A DNA stretch of 64,000 nt, taken from NCBI GenBank assembly GCA_014904845.1, contig MU119320.1, positions 62,001-126,000 of the forward strand, written 5' to 3'. The notes below the pieces were generated by a model that saw only the letters and a list, made by a program, of their open reading frames with translations, searched no databases and was not told the DNA's origin. Shown piece by piece: positions 11,249 through 22,563 of the stretch (position 1 is the stretch's first letter; each line of letters starts with the position of its first letter). The translations under genes and the position numbers were made by a program. Source of the stretch: Acephala macrosclerotiorum (Eukaryota; Ascomycota; Leotiomycetes; Helotiales; Mollisiaceae).

Positions 11249-12177
11249 TGTTGCGGCTTGATGGAGTATATGATAGTTGGTGTTGTGATGTTCGTGGAAT
11301 CTCGTTCGTGGGGTTTTTAAAATGGTTGTTGAATGAAGGAAGGAGCACAAGAAGTGAAGTGATACTTATACCTTCATCTCTTCATCGTGAACTCTAGGCA
11401 GCTGTCACCAGAAGCTCTCCTCCGCAGCTTCCCGTACACTTGCAGCAGGAAGCCCAATGAGAACGGCATCGTACCTGACTAGAGACAAGCGATGAGCCCG
11501 CTGGGGTTAGAGTAAGAGCGTGAAATTCAGGCAGCCTCAATTGAGTCACAACTTCTTTATCAATTGGTTGCGTCACGTTTGGTGGAGGCAGGTACATTTT
11601 GAGGCGTTTGTACTGTTGAAGAAAATGAAGTTTGAGGAAGATGGTGCGAGGCGGAGCATCAGGCGTTGCCACAGGCGGCCAGGCACGGATGTGGGCTGAG
11701 TCACCCGGTCTCATCTCCCCCACTGTATCTGACCTCTTGAGTCAATTTTACTCGGCCTTCTTTTCTTTAAGTCTTTATGACTTCATGGACTGGCGTTCAA
11801 CATCCACTCGGTTTCCGCTCCGCTGTCACCGCTCATTCAACTGCATGAATCATCTCGAAAGGATGGACAGATGTCTGAGGAAGCAAGGGACAAGGTGTCG
11901 CAGCCTCACGATCCAACAAACGACCTCTCTTTACGCCCGACACCACGGCCATGGAACGCCTTCTTTTATACCTTGAAGCTTCACTGGGACAAACTACCAA
12001 CATCCAACTCTATTGCCACTTGGCCACATCTCTTTGGATTCCTGGAGGATTTAAGCGCGGCGTTTGAGTTGGACTTGCTCGCCGACCGCTGAGAGCCACC
12101 CATTCGGGGACTTTCAAACAAAATGTACCGAGTGATTGTGGAGTTGTTTCTGTTTATATGTGCATTCTATGTTTAGT
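11249..12177. other. intergenic with weak small frames
   Basis: Promoter side of the DUF4139 gene. The minus frame 11394-11723 contains a protein-like stretch (MYLPPPNVTQPIDKEVV) followed by a possible donor CAG|GTACGA, but no second exon is convincing. A plus-strand frame is listed separately at 11871. Confidence 0.35.
11871..12092 (+). CDS. possible small hypothetical protein (73 aa)
   Basis: An ATG-initiated frame, MSEEARDKVSQPHD..., ending ELDLLADR. Composition is balanced and includes amphipathic stretches such as WNAFFYTLKLHWDKL, unlike the Ser/Leu-rich noncoding frames nearby. There is no signal peptide, TM segment or known domain. It stands alone between the DUF4139 gene and a repeat tract, and could equally be the remnant of a larger gene. 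Confidence 0.3.
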   Translation: MSEEARDKVSQPHDPTNDLSLRPTPRPWNAFFYTLKLHWDKLPTSNSIATWPHLFGFLEDLSAAFELDLLADR

Positions 12178-12860
12178 TCTTCTTGCGATTTGCAACAGAA
12201 ATTATTTATGGGGGAGCAATTCGTTGGATTTCTTTGCTTGGTTTTTTCTTGGTGTCAATTGAGGGGTTGCAGCACCGAGTGGCTGCTCACCAATCACGGT
12301 CAGCCTTGAGTTTTACTTTTATTTTTAGTTGTCTCTGCGATGTGCAACAAGTTCCTATTCTAACTATATGATGTTGATGAATTTGTTGAGAGCCCTCCTT
12401 AAGGATGTGTTGTCCCTTCTTTGCTTGGTTTTGATTGCGGGGCTCGAGAGGGCACGCGACCAAAGTGGTGGTCACCAATGAGAACTTGACGATCTGATTT
12501 CTTTCTATCTTTAGGCCTTCTTGCGATGTGCAACGAACTTCCGTTGCGGAAGTCGTCCACGGTGAAATTTGTTGGTAGTCTTTCCTCAGTCAATGTTTGT
12601 TGGATTTGGGGACTTTGAGAATTGAAATTCTTCCTTCGCCGAGTTTTGCCCATGTCCAGCAAGATATTCACTAACAACGACCGAGAAATCACGTTCCTAT
12701 CTATCTTTAGACCTCCTCTTCTTACGATGGGTGTAATAAGTTCATGTTCTAGAAACCTGTTGAGATGTTCGGGGCTCATTCTGGATGGCCTCCAATGTGC
12801 GGGACAGCGTCTGCTGAAGAGGGACTCCCAGGTTTTCAACCAATAATTTACCTTCGAAGT
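12178..12860. repeat. decayed tandem repeat, four units of about 160-200 bp
   Basis: Four unit starts share CTTCTTGCGATGTGCAAC-like sequence, near 12178, 12338, 12518 and 12718 (the last reads CTTCTTACGATGGGTGTAAT). Each is followed by GAA/AAGTTCC-like sequence and a TTTGTTG(G/A)-type block, and preceded by a (C)TATCTTTAG-like block. The units have diverged strongly, so they are old. I see no coding function in them. Confidence 0.6.
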
Positions 12861-15800
12861 GCAACAGAGACGCATGCACAACATCCTACTCAGCGAGGAC
12901 GATTCGTGACTTATTAGTCTTAAATCATCCCCATCCTTTGGTAGGGCGAATGTATCGATCGTCCTCGAGGGTCCATGATTCGCGACCCGAGGTTATATTT
13001 CAACCATTCACTCCCAGCTTCTAACCATCCGACAAAGTCCAACAGCTATTTGTTCACGATTCTAGTTCTAGGAAGCTGCTGTGTTTTGTCCAAAGCCGGA
13101 ATACCGCGTTTTGATGGTGTTGATTCCTCAGTGAGTGTCGATCGTTACTCTCAATCCCACTGCCTGCAATTTGTTTTCCTGTTTGATTCTCTACTTTCTT
13201 TGCTTCTATGTCAATTTTCTTCTTTAGAGAAGTGATCCCTTTCTCAGCAGACGTTGTACTAACCTATTAGTAGGCAAGAATGTTCGGACCGACATTGAGA
13301 TGAGATCCTCTTGGAAACAGATCTCGGGCATGAGCAAGGCGAATTTTTGCCAACAGCCTTCTTCGTGTTCTGAACCTCTTTCTCGAAAAGCTGTGCTGAG
13401 TACCCTGTCTCTGCATTAGGAAATTTCTCCAGGAAGGTGCAGTACTTGTTTTCTAGTCCAGATCCTGGCGTCGGTTCAGGCGCTGAATGTGCTGAAAGCT
13501 TAGTGGCTAAAGCCCGGAGGAAGAGGGTCAGGACCCCACCGATTTAGCGATTCGTGCCCTGGAAAGCAAATCTCGGCCCTGAAAATTCAACGACACGATC
13601 CCAGGAAGAACAACGGTTGTTTGCTCGAGATTTTAGTGTTTTGGCTCCATATGTTCTAAATTATATTCCTTCCTTACTTCCTTTCGATAAAATGCGACCT
13701 TTTCAGATATATTTTTATAGTCAGGCTGGACACATGCACAGATAGCGAGCTTTCTCAAAGTTCAAGCCGGGCCGGGACACTCAGGGGCATTTCTGCCGGG
13801 CAAGATTCGAGTTCCCGGGAAGTTCGATGACTGTCTCTCAATCACCGCAACAATGAAACCTCTGCATCACTTCACCAGTTATCCGCGGTTACGAAAAACC
13901 ACTCTTGCTTCATCACTCTCGTGCCAGTTCTTCTGTCTTGGCAGAGCCTTCTTTATCCACCATCTGTTCTTGCTTCCTAGACCTGACGAGTCGGTTCCTG
14001 AAGCACCCACATGCTCCACTAATATCTTCCTCGCTCGCATTTGAGACACCCTGTCTCATTGTGCTATTTTAGACGAGTGAAACAGAGTCCGAGTTTGGGA
14101 ATGGCAGGGGTGGGGAGGAGAGGAGGAAGGAGGAAGGAGGAAGGAGAGCAGTAGTAGAATGGAGCTCAGAGGTGGAGTGGAATTCGAAGAGGGGAGGTAA
14201 TTGGAGGAGGAATGACGCTGAGAGAGAGGTAGGGGTAATGGGAGCCTCATTAGAGCTGGGGCAATGGGAAAGCGGTGGCGGGAACTCCACATGTCAGCCG
14301 GCATCGGAAACAGATATGATTCGCGGAGACTCTCTGCTGTGACTCGTTCACAAGCACGCCATCAGCATACACCCCCTAAAGCCTATTTGCGAAGTACATC
14401 ATACCAGTAAGCCTAGACACTCCTTCTCGATTGTTGTCAACGCTGTCACCTCTATACTCGACGCTTGCGCGCTTCTCCGGTGACCCTCTTGTGGACCATC
14501 CTCACCTTCGGTTGTAGCTCGCTCTCCCAGGGAATATTCGACAGATTCGTTCCTCCATCGCGCGTTCATGGACCCAGCTCTTCATTGCCTCAGCATTTCC
14601 TGAACCTTTTGACTCCCCTCTCCCTGAACACTGGCTTTCTTCCATCAAAACTACTCCTTTCGATCGTTCTCCGCTCTTACCTCCCTTTGATCCCACCATC
14701 AACACCTGCATACATATTGCAAGTCAGATTTCAAGGGTCTTCGCCATGATTTGCACCATCTGTGTCGCATAGTTGTTCTCGGCTTCAGTCACAATCGGTA
14801 TGCACCCAGTCTTCGAAACCTGTTCGTGGGTCCTCATGGCTGGCGGCTCACCCCTGTCAGCACTCCCCTGATGTACGTAGTCACCTCCCTTGAGCACTGG
14901 AAGCCGCTGGCCTCGCCCAGCAACAGAGGGCCCGCCAAAACCCCGGCATAATTGGACACTGACGAGCTCCATAGATTTGAGAGGTTTTCGAGTCGATGCT
15001 CTAATACGGTACTCAAAATCACTGATATTCGCTCTCACGTCATATTGATCGTGGGCTTGGATCGATGTTCCCCTCACATTAGCCCCCACCCCGGCAGCCC
15101 CGAACTGGGTGCAAATGACACAACTTACCGAGACTCAAATATCCCCTGATCTCATGCCCGATGCCATAGCCGCATCCATAAAACAGCGCGATTCGCCTCC
15201 TTTTATTGCGTTCCGAGTTTTTTGGGTGGATTCGAACAACAGCGAGAGGGCTAATTCAGAGGCAGAACATTCTGTCACCGCACATGAAGATGTGGGCAAA
15301 GCTGCTTCGTCGATCGGACTGATGTGCAAATCCCCGGGATATCGTTTGGGCTGTATGTGCTTCGACTTTGCATCTATTATCTATTCTAGCCGACATCACG
15401 TCTTAAAGTCGTGCGTGGTCGAGAGGAGATGTGAAGCGAAGAATGGAAAGGGGCATCACGTGCGAAAGTTAGGGCGGAGTTTCGCCCACAGTGCTAGTAG
15501 TGCTAGATGTGCAGTACAAGATATCCTTGAACAGCTCTCTCTCCCTGCAAATTATAAATAGTTCTAAAGCCATGAAATTATCCGCCATCTCTAGTAAAGG
15601 GAACTTAGCGCATCAGAAGCTGTTCTCATAAGCCGTAAGAGCAAGCGGGGACACTTTCAACGCTTTCGATATCCCAGCCCTACTTGGAATTTCCTAGTCT
15701 AGGCTTCGGCCACCTCGTCGTTCGTCATCATTTAAGTCTACCACTTCTTTTTTATTTGCTAAAGGCCGCTGATGGTCTCTGGTATTCATGGTGGTATCCC

Positions 15801-16271
15801 GACGGCTCGGTGGACATTCTCCTCTTAATCGCCTGTCGCAGGATTCTATTCGCTCGATTGTAGTCTTTATTCTCCCACGTCGCATAGCAATAGAAATTCT
15901 AATTGCTGTAAATCTCTCGTACATTTGGCTGCGTTTCCATGCTTTGGCGGGTAGAGCATCCAGTTCTTGGAGACGTTTGTGTTTTCCTATTATTCACTCT
16001 CCGTTCTTTCAACTGATGATCCAAGAGATGGTATTTCGATTCACAGAAGTGAGAAATTTTAAAAATTCCAGCAGCGAAGGAAATTCGATTCATTACATAG
16101 TGTCTATTATTATTAAACTCACTAGATTTATTGTCCCCTCTCTTTTCTATCGATTAACATAGATTTCCTAATCCGTATAAATTTCGAACCTTCAGTATAT
16201 CAACCTCCTCTTTCACTTTACTCCAGATACATCAGAACGCACATCAAGAACTCGAAGCTACAAACTATAAC
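12861..16271. other. gene-poor intergenic region
   Basis: 3.4 kb without a gene I can support. Frames at 14465-14749, 14724-15089 and 15109-15561 are open on both strands, but lack domains and conserved-looking composition. A purine-rich tract lies at 14113-14149. The last 100 bases are the leader of the next gene. Confidence 0.4.
14113..14149. repeat. purine-rich GGAAGGA tract
   Basis: Near-perfect short tandem copies of AGGAAGG on the plus strand inside a longer purine-only stretch. It is a simple low-complexity repeat. Confidence 0.7.
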
Positions 16272-17630
16272 ATGCCAAAGACATTTTTAGGCGCAAAGAA
16301 AGAGCGAGCCAAATATGCTGAACAACTTGCTGAACAACTAGGCTCCGTCAGCCTCGAGGAAACTCGTCGTTCCAGCACTTTCCTCCACCCTGTTGCCAAA
16401 AATACCGAAGAGGACCACTTCGAAAACATTCATCGTGTTCGTCGCCAGCGTCCCAATGCTGAAGAGCGACTTGAATACCTTGAACCGGGCCGCTCTCTTG
16501 TGAGGCCCGAGTCTTCTGTCAGGACTAGAATCCCGTCGGAAACGACTGCAACCTCGACTCCGGCTACTCAAACCGAAGATGCGAAAGTATCAGGTAGGGA
16601 TGGTAGCAAAATCAGAGGTTGGATGAATAAATTGAGACGAAAACGATCTAGAGTTGGCACTCCGCCTCCACCACGGCCGAGCCAGTACATTCCACACCCA
16701 GATGACCAGTTCCAAGAAGTACACCCATTGCGGTGGGATGCTCCTGCAGAAATCATTGGAGTTGGACCAGCACCTTCAGATTTGGATACTGCACACGCGA
16801 GTGTAAACGCCATAATCAGTCCTTTCTCTCCTGAACTTGAAGTAACGTGGCCTAAAGATCACGGAGAATGGGAAAGACGTGCCGTCTTCGTCTGCCTGTC
16901 ACAAGCAAAAGCGTTGCGCCAAATCAGGAATTCCGAAAAGTATGACTGGTCCCTAGTGATTGCCGATCTGAAGAGACGACACCAGGGAGCATTTCAGTAC
17001 AAGATAGAGCAGACTTCTTTAACAGATCCCGAGACGCAACTAAGAACGCTCGGTCCACCTCGATGGATAGTCACAATGGAATGGCTCAATGAAGGATACT
17101 CTGTAGATCAGCTAGGTCTCCTCAGCCTCGAGAAGGTTTATAAACTCATTTCAGAGGCCGTGCTAGACAAAATCTTGAGGGGCATATCAGCAGATCTGGG
17201 TGGAGAAGGGGACTATAACCGTTCCGAACACTGGGTCCATTTTGCCTTAGACAAATTGACCCTTGAACGAGCTATAGAAAGACAAGAGCCTCAGAAAGAT
17301 CTTCCTGCTACTTGGCAAGAGATCCGGGACATTTCTATCAAGTTCATAAATATGGTGAAGGAAGACAATAGGAAGCTGTACGGTTCAAGTCTGGCGGCGA
17401 TCGGTGGCCAGACGAGACGTCAGGGAATCCCTGCATGGAGAGTACGCGTTGGCTGGATGAATCCACGGCCACCACTACGCGAGGACTCAAATGGTGAGTT
17501 CTTGAGGTTGAATGAACAGAGAAGTTTCAGACAAGACTGTTGCACGTACAGCAAGCGATGGCTGCAGTACGAAAAGGGTTGCCTACCTAAGAAGGACGGA
17601 GATCTAGAAGATCCATACCCAGAAGAATGA
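16272..17630 (+). CDS. hypothetical protein, 452 aa
   Basis: An intron-free frame starting MPKTFLGAKKERAKYAEQL. The first 150 residues are charged and low-complexity, with a basic patch at about 115-128 (MNKLRRKRSRVG) that could be a nuclear signal. The second half is a globular-looking region (about 165-430) with regular hydrophobic spacing, for example WERRAVFVCLSQAKALRQI and WIVTMEWLNEGYSVDQLGL. I recognise no domain. It has no TM segment or signal peptide and stands between gene-poor DNA and a convergent kinase-like gene. A lineage-specific orphan is the simplest reading. Confidence 0.75.
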   Translation: MPKTFLGAKKERAKYAEQLAEQLGSVSLEETRRSSTFLHPVAKNTEEDHFENIHRVRRQRPNAEERLEYLEPGRSLVRPESSVRTRIPSETTATSTPATQTEDAKVSGRDGSKIRGWMNKLRRKRSRVGTPPPPRPSQYIPHPDDQFQEVHPLRWDAPAEIIGVGPAPSDLDTAHASVNAIISPFSPELEVTWPKDHGEWERRAVFVCLSQAKALRQIRNSEKYDWSLVIADLKRRHQGAFQYKIEQTSLTDPETQLRTLGPPRWIVTMEWLNEGYSVDQLGLLSLEKVYKLISEAVLDKILRGISADLGGEGDYNRSEHWVHFALDKLTLERAIERQEPQKDLPATWQEIRDISIKFINMVKEDNRKLYGSSLAAIGGQTRRQGIPAWRVRVGWMNPRPPLREDSNGEFLRLNEQRSFRQDCCTYSKRWLQYEKGCLPKKDGDLEDPYPEE

Positions 17631-17869
17631 TAAGAGCTCAAATAGGATGAAATAAAGTGAAAGTATCGTTCCAAATATTACTTCCCCTGAATCGGTAAAA
17701 GGCTTGTAGCAGCAATCGCTTATTAAGGTTCTGTAACAACACCGCAGTATTATCCAATGATCATCGCCACAAAGAATTTGGAAATGCAAGTATGTTCATA
17801 AAGCCAGCGTTGATTCAAATACTGAGATATCACAATACTAGTGCGCGGCTTAAAATCCATCCACCTCTA

Positions 17870-18862
17870 CTATGTCCAAGGAATTGTGCCCCGAAAACCG
17901 TCAGGGCCGAAGTGTTTCTTACGCAACGTCTCCATCTCGAGCTCTTCCGGGTATTCTTTCAAGAACTTGGGGATCTCAAATTCCCAGAACCCATCATAAG
18001 GGTTGACGTCTATAGCCGTCGTGTACTCCCAGTACTCCGGATAAAATCCTGCCAACTCAAAATCAAGCAAAGCAACCACTTTCCCGTCCTTCACTAGTAT
18101 GTTGGAACTGCTAATGTCACCGTGCGTGAAGCAGATTGCATGTTCTTTCGAGTCCTGCAATGCGACCATCTTCCCTATCTCTGCCCTTTCATCATCTGTG
18201 ACCCATGAATTAAATTCCTTGTTCAACATATCATCCTCCGCGTGGACACCGCACCGAAGGAATTTTGTGAAGTCCCTCTCGTTCGCGAATGGACCGAAAC
18301 CAAGTCTGCCTTTCCAGGTACGTGGGTCATAAAGCGCTTGCATGTCAGCAGCGGCAATAACACCTGGGCGGGGATGTGGCATGCTGCGCAGTTCCTCGAA
18401 GATGTTTTTCAATTGTGTCACCAACTGCTCCTTCTCGCCATCACTTCTCTTCGCCCAGTTTAGTCCGATCTCTTCCCCGTCGATGCGCGTCATGAGAATG
18501 TATGTAACACCATCCTTTCGAAATGCGCAATAGACTTGTGGTACTGGAATCAAGCTGTTCTCGGACACGTAGCGGAGAGCTGCGGCTTCAGAAAGTTGCA
18601 CAGTAGTGCCAAACTTGACGATCTTGTGCTTGCCGATTTGCCTGACTCCCGAGAGGACCTCTTCGTGCTTGTACGCTCTGACCAAGAAGATAGTGTACCA
18701 TCGCCAATACCATTTGTCGTTGTATGCGCGCGAGCATGTTGGCGACTCAGTTGTAGGGGTGGCGTAGGGTGAGGGCTTCTGTGAACTTGGTGTCGGATAT
18801 TGTTTTTCTAGCTTCTTGCCCTTGCCTTTGAACAAGCTATCGGGAAACTTCAGCCAAGGCAT
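17870..18862 (-). CDS. aminoglycoside-phosphotransferase-like (APH/choline-kinase fold) kinase
   Basis: A single exon of 330 residues beginning MPWLKFPDSLF. The protein-kinase-like fold shows as KIVKFGTT (ATP-binding Lys strand), an Ala-rich helix EAAALRYVSE followed by IPVPQVY, the hinge-like YILMTRIDGE, the catalytic loop FTHGDISSSNILV (HGD...N) and the metal-binding LLDFELAGFYPEYWEY (DFE). All key residues appear present. Fungal genomes carry many such proteins, usually intracellular small-molecule kinases of unknown substrate; antibiotic resistance should not be inferred. A Pro/Ser linker occupies residues 20-45. Confidence 0.88.
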   Translation of the reverse strand: MPWLKFPDSLFKGKGKKLEKQYPTPSSQKPSPYATPTTESPTCSRAYNDKWYWRWYTIFLVRAYKHEEVLSGVRQIGKHKIVKFGTTVQLSEAAALRYVSENSLIPVPQVYCAFRKDGVTYILMTRIDGEEIGLNWAKRSDGEKEQLVTQLKNIFEELRSMPHPRPGVIAAADMQALYDPRTWKGRLGFGPFANERDFTKFLRCGVHAEDDMLNKEFNSWVTDDERAEIGKMVALQDSKEHAICFTHGDISSSNILVKDGKVVALLDFELAGFYPEYWEYTTAIDVNPYDGFWEFEIPKFLKEYPEELEMETLRKKHFGPDGFRGTIPWT

Positions 18863-19611
18863 TTCGAAGACTCTGCTGGTCGATCTCTTCGCAAAGGTGA
18901 AGTCTGGGGTGCTGTGGTCGTGGTTTTGGGTCGTAATAGATGATCAAAACACTGATGATGAAGATGACGAAGATGAAATCGAGGGAGTTTGAGAGTGTAC
19001 CAACCACATAGATCTAGAGATGGTGCTTTCTTTTTAAGTTGTATTGGGAAAGAAGAAGTACTCGATCGGAATTTTGCATTTTAGTGACTCGTCCAGTGAT
19101 TAATTGGTTGAGAGGTGACTGCACACCACATTCACTTGGGAGTTTAACGTCATATATATGGCATATTTCCAGATGACCGCAGTTACTCTCACCTTCACAC
19201 TTCGTCTCGCCCCCAAATGAACGCCGTCATGTGGAAGTGAATGGATCCTCACCATCTCCACTTCACTCCTCAAACCTTCGGCTAAACAAAGTGACATTCA
19301 GAGGAGCATATCGCGTGTACAAGTACCAAGTTCAAAGTCTCACTCGTTCATTTGCTTCACAGTTAGCTACTATTTACGCTTGCTTGATTGATCGCATTAT
19401 TAACATGCCTGTCGTGTTGATCAATTCGTCTAGCTATTATCATTTCTTGAATAGAGACGAACATTCATGCTTTCTAAAGGGAGATATCAAATGGCTATTA
19501 CACATTTTTTTCCACGAGGAGTGTGCTGATGAGCAGCAGGAAATTTGTCATGGCCACAACCATAACCCTTTGGAAGCCCACCTCTGACCTGGTTTAACGT
19601 GCCGAACGGTT
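18863..19611. other. intergenic, no supported gene
   Basis: Upstream of the kinase gene. Short frames occur on both strands (19100-19297, 19231-19587) without recognisable features. Confidence 0.45.
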
Positions 19612-19920
19612 TCACCCACCTCCAAATCCTCCTTCAAATCCTCCATTATTGTGTCCATATTGATGTCCATGATGATAGCCGTGATAGAAATCTAATCCCA
19701 TCATCCGACCCCTCTGTTCTGTACAAACCTTGATTATGGTAGCTAACGTGAGGAATGTTCCATCCATAGCCATCATAGCCATATGATCAATACCAAAGTG
19801 TTGATTCAAGTCACCGAGTCCAGCGGGGCCGAGGCGAAGGCCAAAAAATCCGGTGCCAACAAGTGAGCGCGCACGAGCTCTGTTGCCAGATGACGCGGAG
19901 CCATAACCGCCATAACCTTA
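19612..19920 (-). pseudogene. degenerate Gly/Tyr/His-rich small protein gene
   Basis: Read on the minus strand from about 19918, the sequence encodes GYGGYGSASSGNRARARS, then FFGLRLGPAGLGDLNQHFGID, and finally a His/Tyr/Gly-rich tail (FYHGYHHGHQYGHNNGGF). No in-frame ATG exists: a TAA stands directly before the first Gly codon. In the middle, the protein-like reading (GYDGYGWNIPHVSY) is in another frame, so at least two frame disturbances separate the two ends. The part after an internal ATG (19809) is open for 65 codons. The composition resembles the two neighbours at 21125 and 21866. An undetected intron structure is possible but I found no good sites. Confidence 0.5.
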
Positions 19921-20222
19921 CGGTTTATATAGATGAGATATCTTCTTCTCGAAATGTTGAAGTTTATCCGTAAAGCATTGAAGATTTTATATTTGAAATA
20001 TTACTTGATGAAAATGATGCCTACCTTTATAAAGAGAAGGTGCAGTGATTACCTCCCGATTCAAAAAAGCCTCTCAATTTCTCTCTTTCTATTATAATCC
20101 TATCTATAGCCCAAAATATCCAACGTAAATTAGATGAAACAATGGGCAGAAACTGTAGTGTAACATCAAAGAAGACAATAGGCTCTATTGCCACGATGGA
20201 CCTAAAGAAAGACTACCCCTAT

Positions 20223-20434
20223 TAGGCTGCTCATTTCCCCCCCTATAAGGGCTCCACGACTTGTTTAAATCTTTGCATCAATTAAAAATCCGCGAGTAAT
20301 TTTACTAGAAAGCTCGGTTTCCGATTATTTAAGCTCGGCCCTTTTCGCACTTCTTTACTAAAGCTCATACGATTCAAGTTTCCTCCCGCCGCACGTCCTC
20401 GTGGGGCCCCATAGGGGGAAAAACGAGCAGCCTA
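20223..20434. mobile_element. MITE with hAT-type ends (212 bp)
   Basis: The terminal inverted repeats begin TAGGCTGCTC and extend imperfectly for about 38 bp: left TAGGCTGCTCATTTCCCCCC, right (reverse complement) TAGGCTGCTCGTTTTTCCCC, both continuing into CTAT(A/G)(A/G)GG-like and CCACGA sequence. A perfect 8-bp target-site duplication ACCCCTAT flanks it (20215-20222 and 20435-20442). An 8-bp duplication with TAGG-type ends is the signature of hAT transposons. The 212-bp interior has no coding capacity, so it is non-autonomous. A second member is at 36129. Confidence 0.85.
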
Positions 20435-20442
20435 ACCCCTAT

Positions 20443-21124
20443 GCACCGACAGTCCTTCCCTATCATCACTAGAATCATGGGACATCACACCGGAGTCTCA
20501 GAACAAATTTTCGTAGGTCTAGGGACTTGGTGGATCAATTAAGGCGCTGAGGGTCTGCGGATTTGGTTACCAGAGTGAGGGCATCAGGTCAAGGCTAGGT
20601 GGTTTGTTTGGCGGGGCAGGGGCGAAAGAAAGGGCCATCAGAGAGGAAGTCGAAGGGGGTTTGAGGAGGATCCGAGAGCTGGTTTTCCCTTTGAGAGATA
20701 TGGACATAATCGCCCGAAAAATATACCAAAGCCGTGGATCTGAGAGAGGAAAAATCAAGTTAGGATAGATATGCGAGACGTTACTAAAATAATAAGTAGA
20801 CGAAATAGCAGAGTGCTAAAAAGATGTGTGTAGTCTGTAGCTGTGATGAAAATGATGAAGAGCTTGATGTCCTGCTTCCACGCAATGGTGCACTTCTGGC
20901 TTCATAGACCATCAATGACGAAAGACTTTGAACGTTCCCTCAACAAACGATAAAAGAGGGAAAGAATAACGCTGGCAATGGTCTAGAATTCTCTCCCAAA
21001 TTCCATTGGATTTCCATTCATGAATACAAGCTTCGTGTTTATAAAACAATCTTCCCTCACTTGAAGCTTCCCCCCTCACCATACCAATCTAAATACCCAG
21101 CAGATCTCCAAATACGACGATAAA
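20443..21124. other. intergenic, no supported gene
   Basis: Region between the MITE and the broken Gly-rich gene. A TATAAAA box at about 21043 and an AC-rich leader precede the ATG at 21125. No other feature is visible. Confidence 0.4.
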
Positions 21125-21370
21125 ATGTACAGTCAACTTCAACGCGAAGCCAACGCCCGCGCAGGCTAGAACGCCCAACCAGCTGCCATCCGAGGCCTCT
21201 ATGCCTCACACTCCCTCTCGAACGGCGGATACGGCGATTACATGACCGGAGCTCTACTAGCACCGATGGGTGGCGGTGGGAGATTCGGAAATCTCTTCGG
21301 CGGCTTTGGTCAACGATTCGGTGGTGGTTTTGGGTTGTTTGGTGGAGGTGGAAGACGCTGGTTTTATTAG
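21125..21370 (+). pseudogene. Gly/Phe-rich small protein gene with an early stop codon
   Basis: ATG at 21125 opens MYSQLQREANARAG, then TAG at 21167-21169 (codon 15), and the same frame continues for 66 codons to a natural-looking end at 21368. The continuation reads NAQPAAIRGLYASHS, then a Gly/Phe-rich tail (GGGGRFGNLFGGFGQRFGGG) ending RRWFY. A single C-to-T change (CAG to TAG) would explain the stop. Promoter and leader look intact (TATAAAA about 80 bp upstream). The tail is similar in style to the intact gene at 21866. Recent inactivation, UAG read-through, or a sequencing difference are all possible. Confidence 0.65.
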
Positions 21371-21865
21371 GGTCTTCCGTCTGAGAGGGTCGGGAATATT
21401 CTTAGGAATAGACAAATACCGTGAGTTTGAAGGCGGGGGCTGAGCTGGAGGGAGGAAAGGCTTGATAGATATGCGAGATGCTATGTAGATCGAATGCAAG
21501 TACTATAAATGATATTTTCTCGGATCTGAAAACATACTTGAGCTTGAAGACAGTGCTGCATTGCGTATATAAACTTGGGCGGCGACAAAATCCTCTCAGC
21601 CTGTTGAAGACTTGAGTACTCCACTTGAAAGTCTGCATTACGCCGAAATTAACGATAGAAATTGATAATGAGGTATAAGAAAAACTTGAGTATTTCTCAG
21701 CAAGAGAACAAGGAAGTCGATCCACGATTCACTCCCAACGCCCATTCATCTTTCCCTTACCCACTCGAATCATGGCCGTCCCTCCTGACGATAAAACAAA
21801 GTCCTTTCTTGCCCATCCCAACCTCTTCTCATCACTCAAAAAAGCACAGAACCAATCCAACAAAA

Positions 21866-22219
21866 ATGTACAACATCCGCAACCATCACGACTCCCCCTA
21901 CTACCTAAACCGCAACTTAGGCCCCGGTCGCAACCGCTACATCGGCGGCGCACCCAACATCTTCCAACGCCTCGGCGGTCTCTTTGGCTTCAACTCATCC
22001 CCAAGAGGTCAAAATATCTATGGCCTAGGAGATATCCGCCCCAACTTTTATGACTACGACTATGGCAATACCGGTAATAGGCTTTACGGCTCGAGTGTGC
22101 AGGCTAGATTTGGTGGGTTGGAGGAGTATGTTTCGCCGGCGGCGATGGGTAGGGCGCAGAGGAGAGCGATGAGGGCGCAGAGGGAGGCGGCGAGGAGGCG
22201 GTATGAGGAGTATTATTAG
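21866..22219 (+). CDS. small Gly/Tyr/Arg-rich protein, 117 aa
   Basis: I start at the ATG giving MYNIRNHHDSPYYL, because it has a strong context (CAAAAATG) and matches the MY- start of its broken neighbour; the open frame extends further upstream but looks like leader. The protein has a Tyr/Asn/Gly-rich first half, GGLFGFN and YDYDYGNTGN blocks, and an Ala/Arg helix at the C-terminus (AQRRAMRAQREAARRR). No signal peptide is present. TATATAAA lies at about 21567. It belongs to a local group of small low-complexity genes with 19612 and 21125. The function is unknown; such proteins are often stress- or development-regulated in fungi, which is inference. Confidence 0.65.
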   Translation: MYNIRNHHDSPYYLNRNLGPGRNRYIGGAPNIFQRLGGLFGFNSSPRGQNIYGLGDIRPNFYDYDYGNTGNRLYGSSVQARFGGLEEYVSPAAMGRAQRRAMRAQREAARRRYEEYY

Positions 22220-22563
22220 GTGAGTAGTGGGGAAGAAAAAGTGAGAGGTAGGACTAGAATGTAGGAAGATGAATGCGAGCGAGACTTTGAGTAACAGAAG
22301 GGAAAACAAAATGGTGATGATGAGACTCGTGAGGGATAGAAGCGCTTGCCTCGAGATGTGAATGGATCAAGGGTGGAACAATTCACATTACAGGAAGGGA
22401 GTCAGAACTTGGAACATTGAAAGTAAAAAAGTAATGACAACCATCTAAAACAAGCACCAAGCAATGTAAACATAAATGAGAGACCATTTTCGCATCCCCA
22501 ATTCCTTCAACCACATCTCCTCAACTCGTTACCTCACCGCCACCCCAACCTCAACCCATCAAT

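Noticed and set aside
12399..12884. 161-codon minus-strand open frame
   Set aside because: It lies wholly in the tandem repeat, has no domain and its peptide pattern follows the repeat units. Treated as part of the repeat, not a gene.
14465..15561. Open frames on the plus strand in the gene-poor region
   Set aside because: Overlapping frames on both strands, no domain and no plausible splicing.
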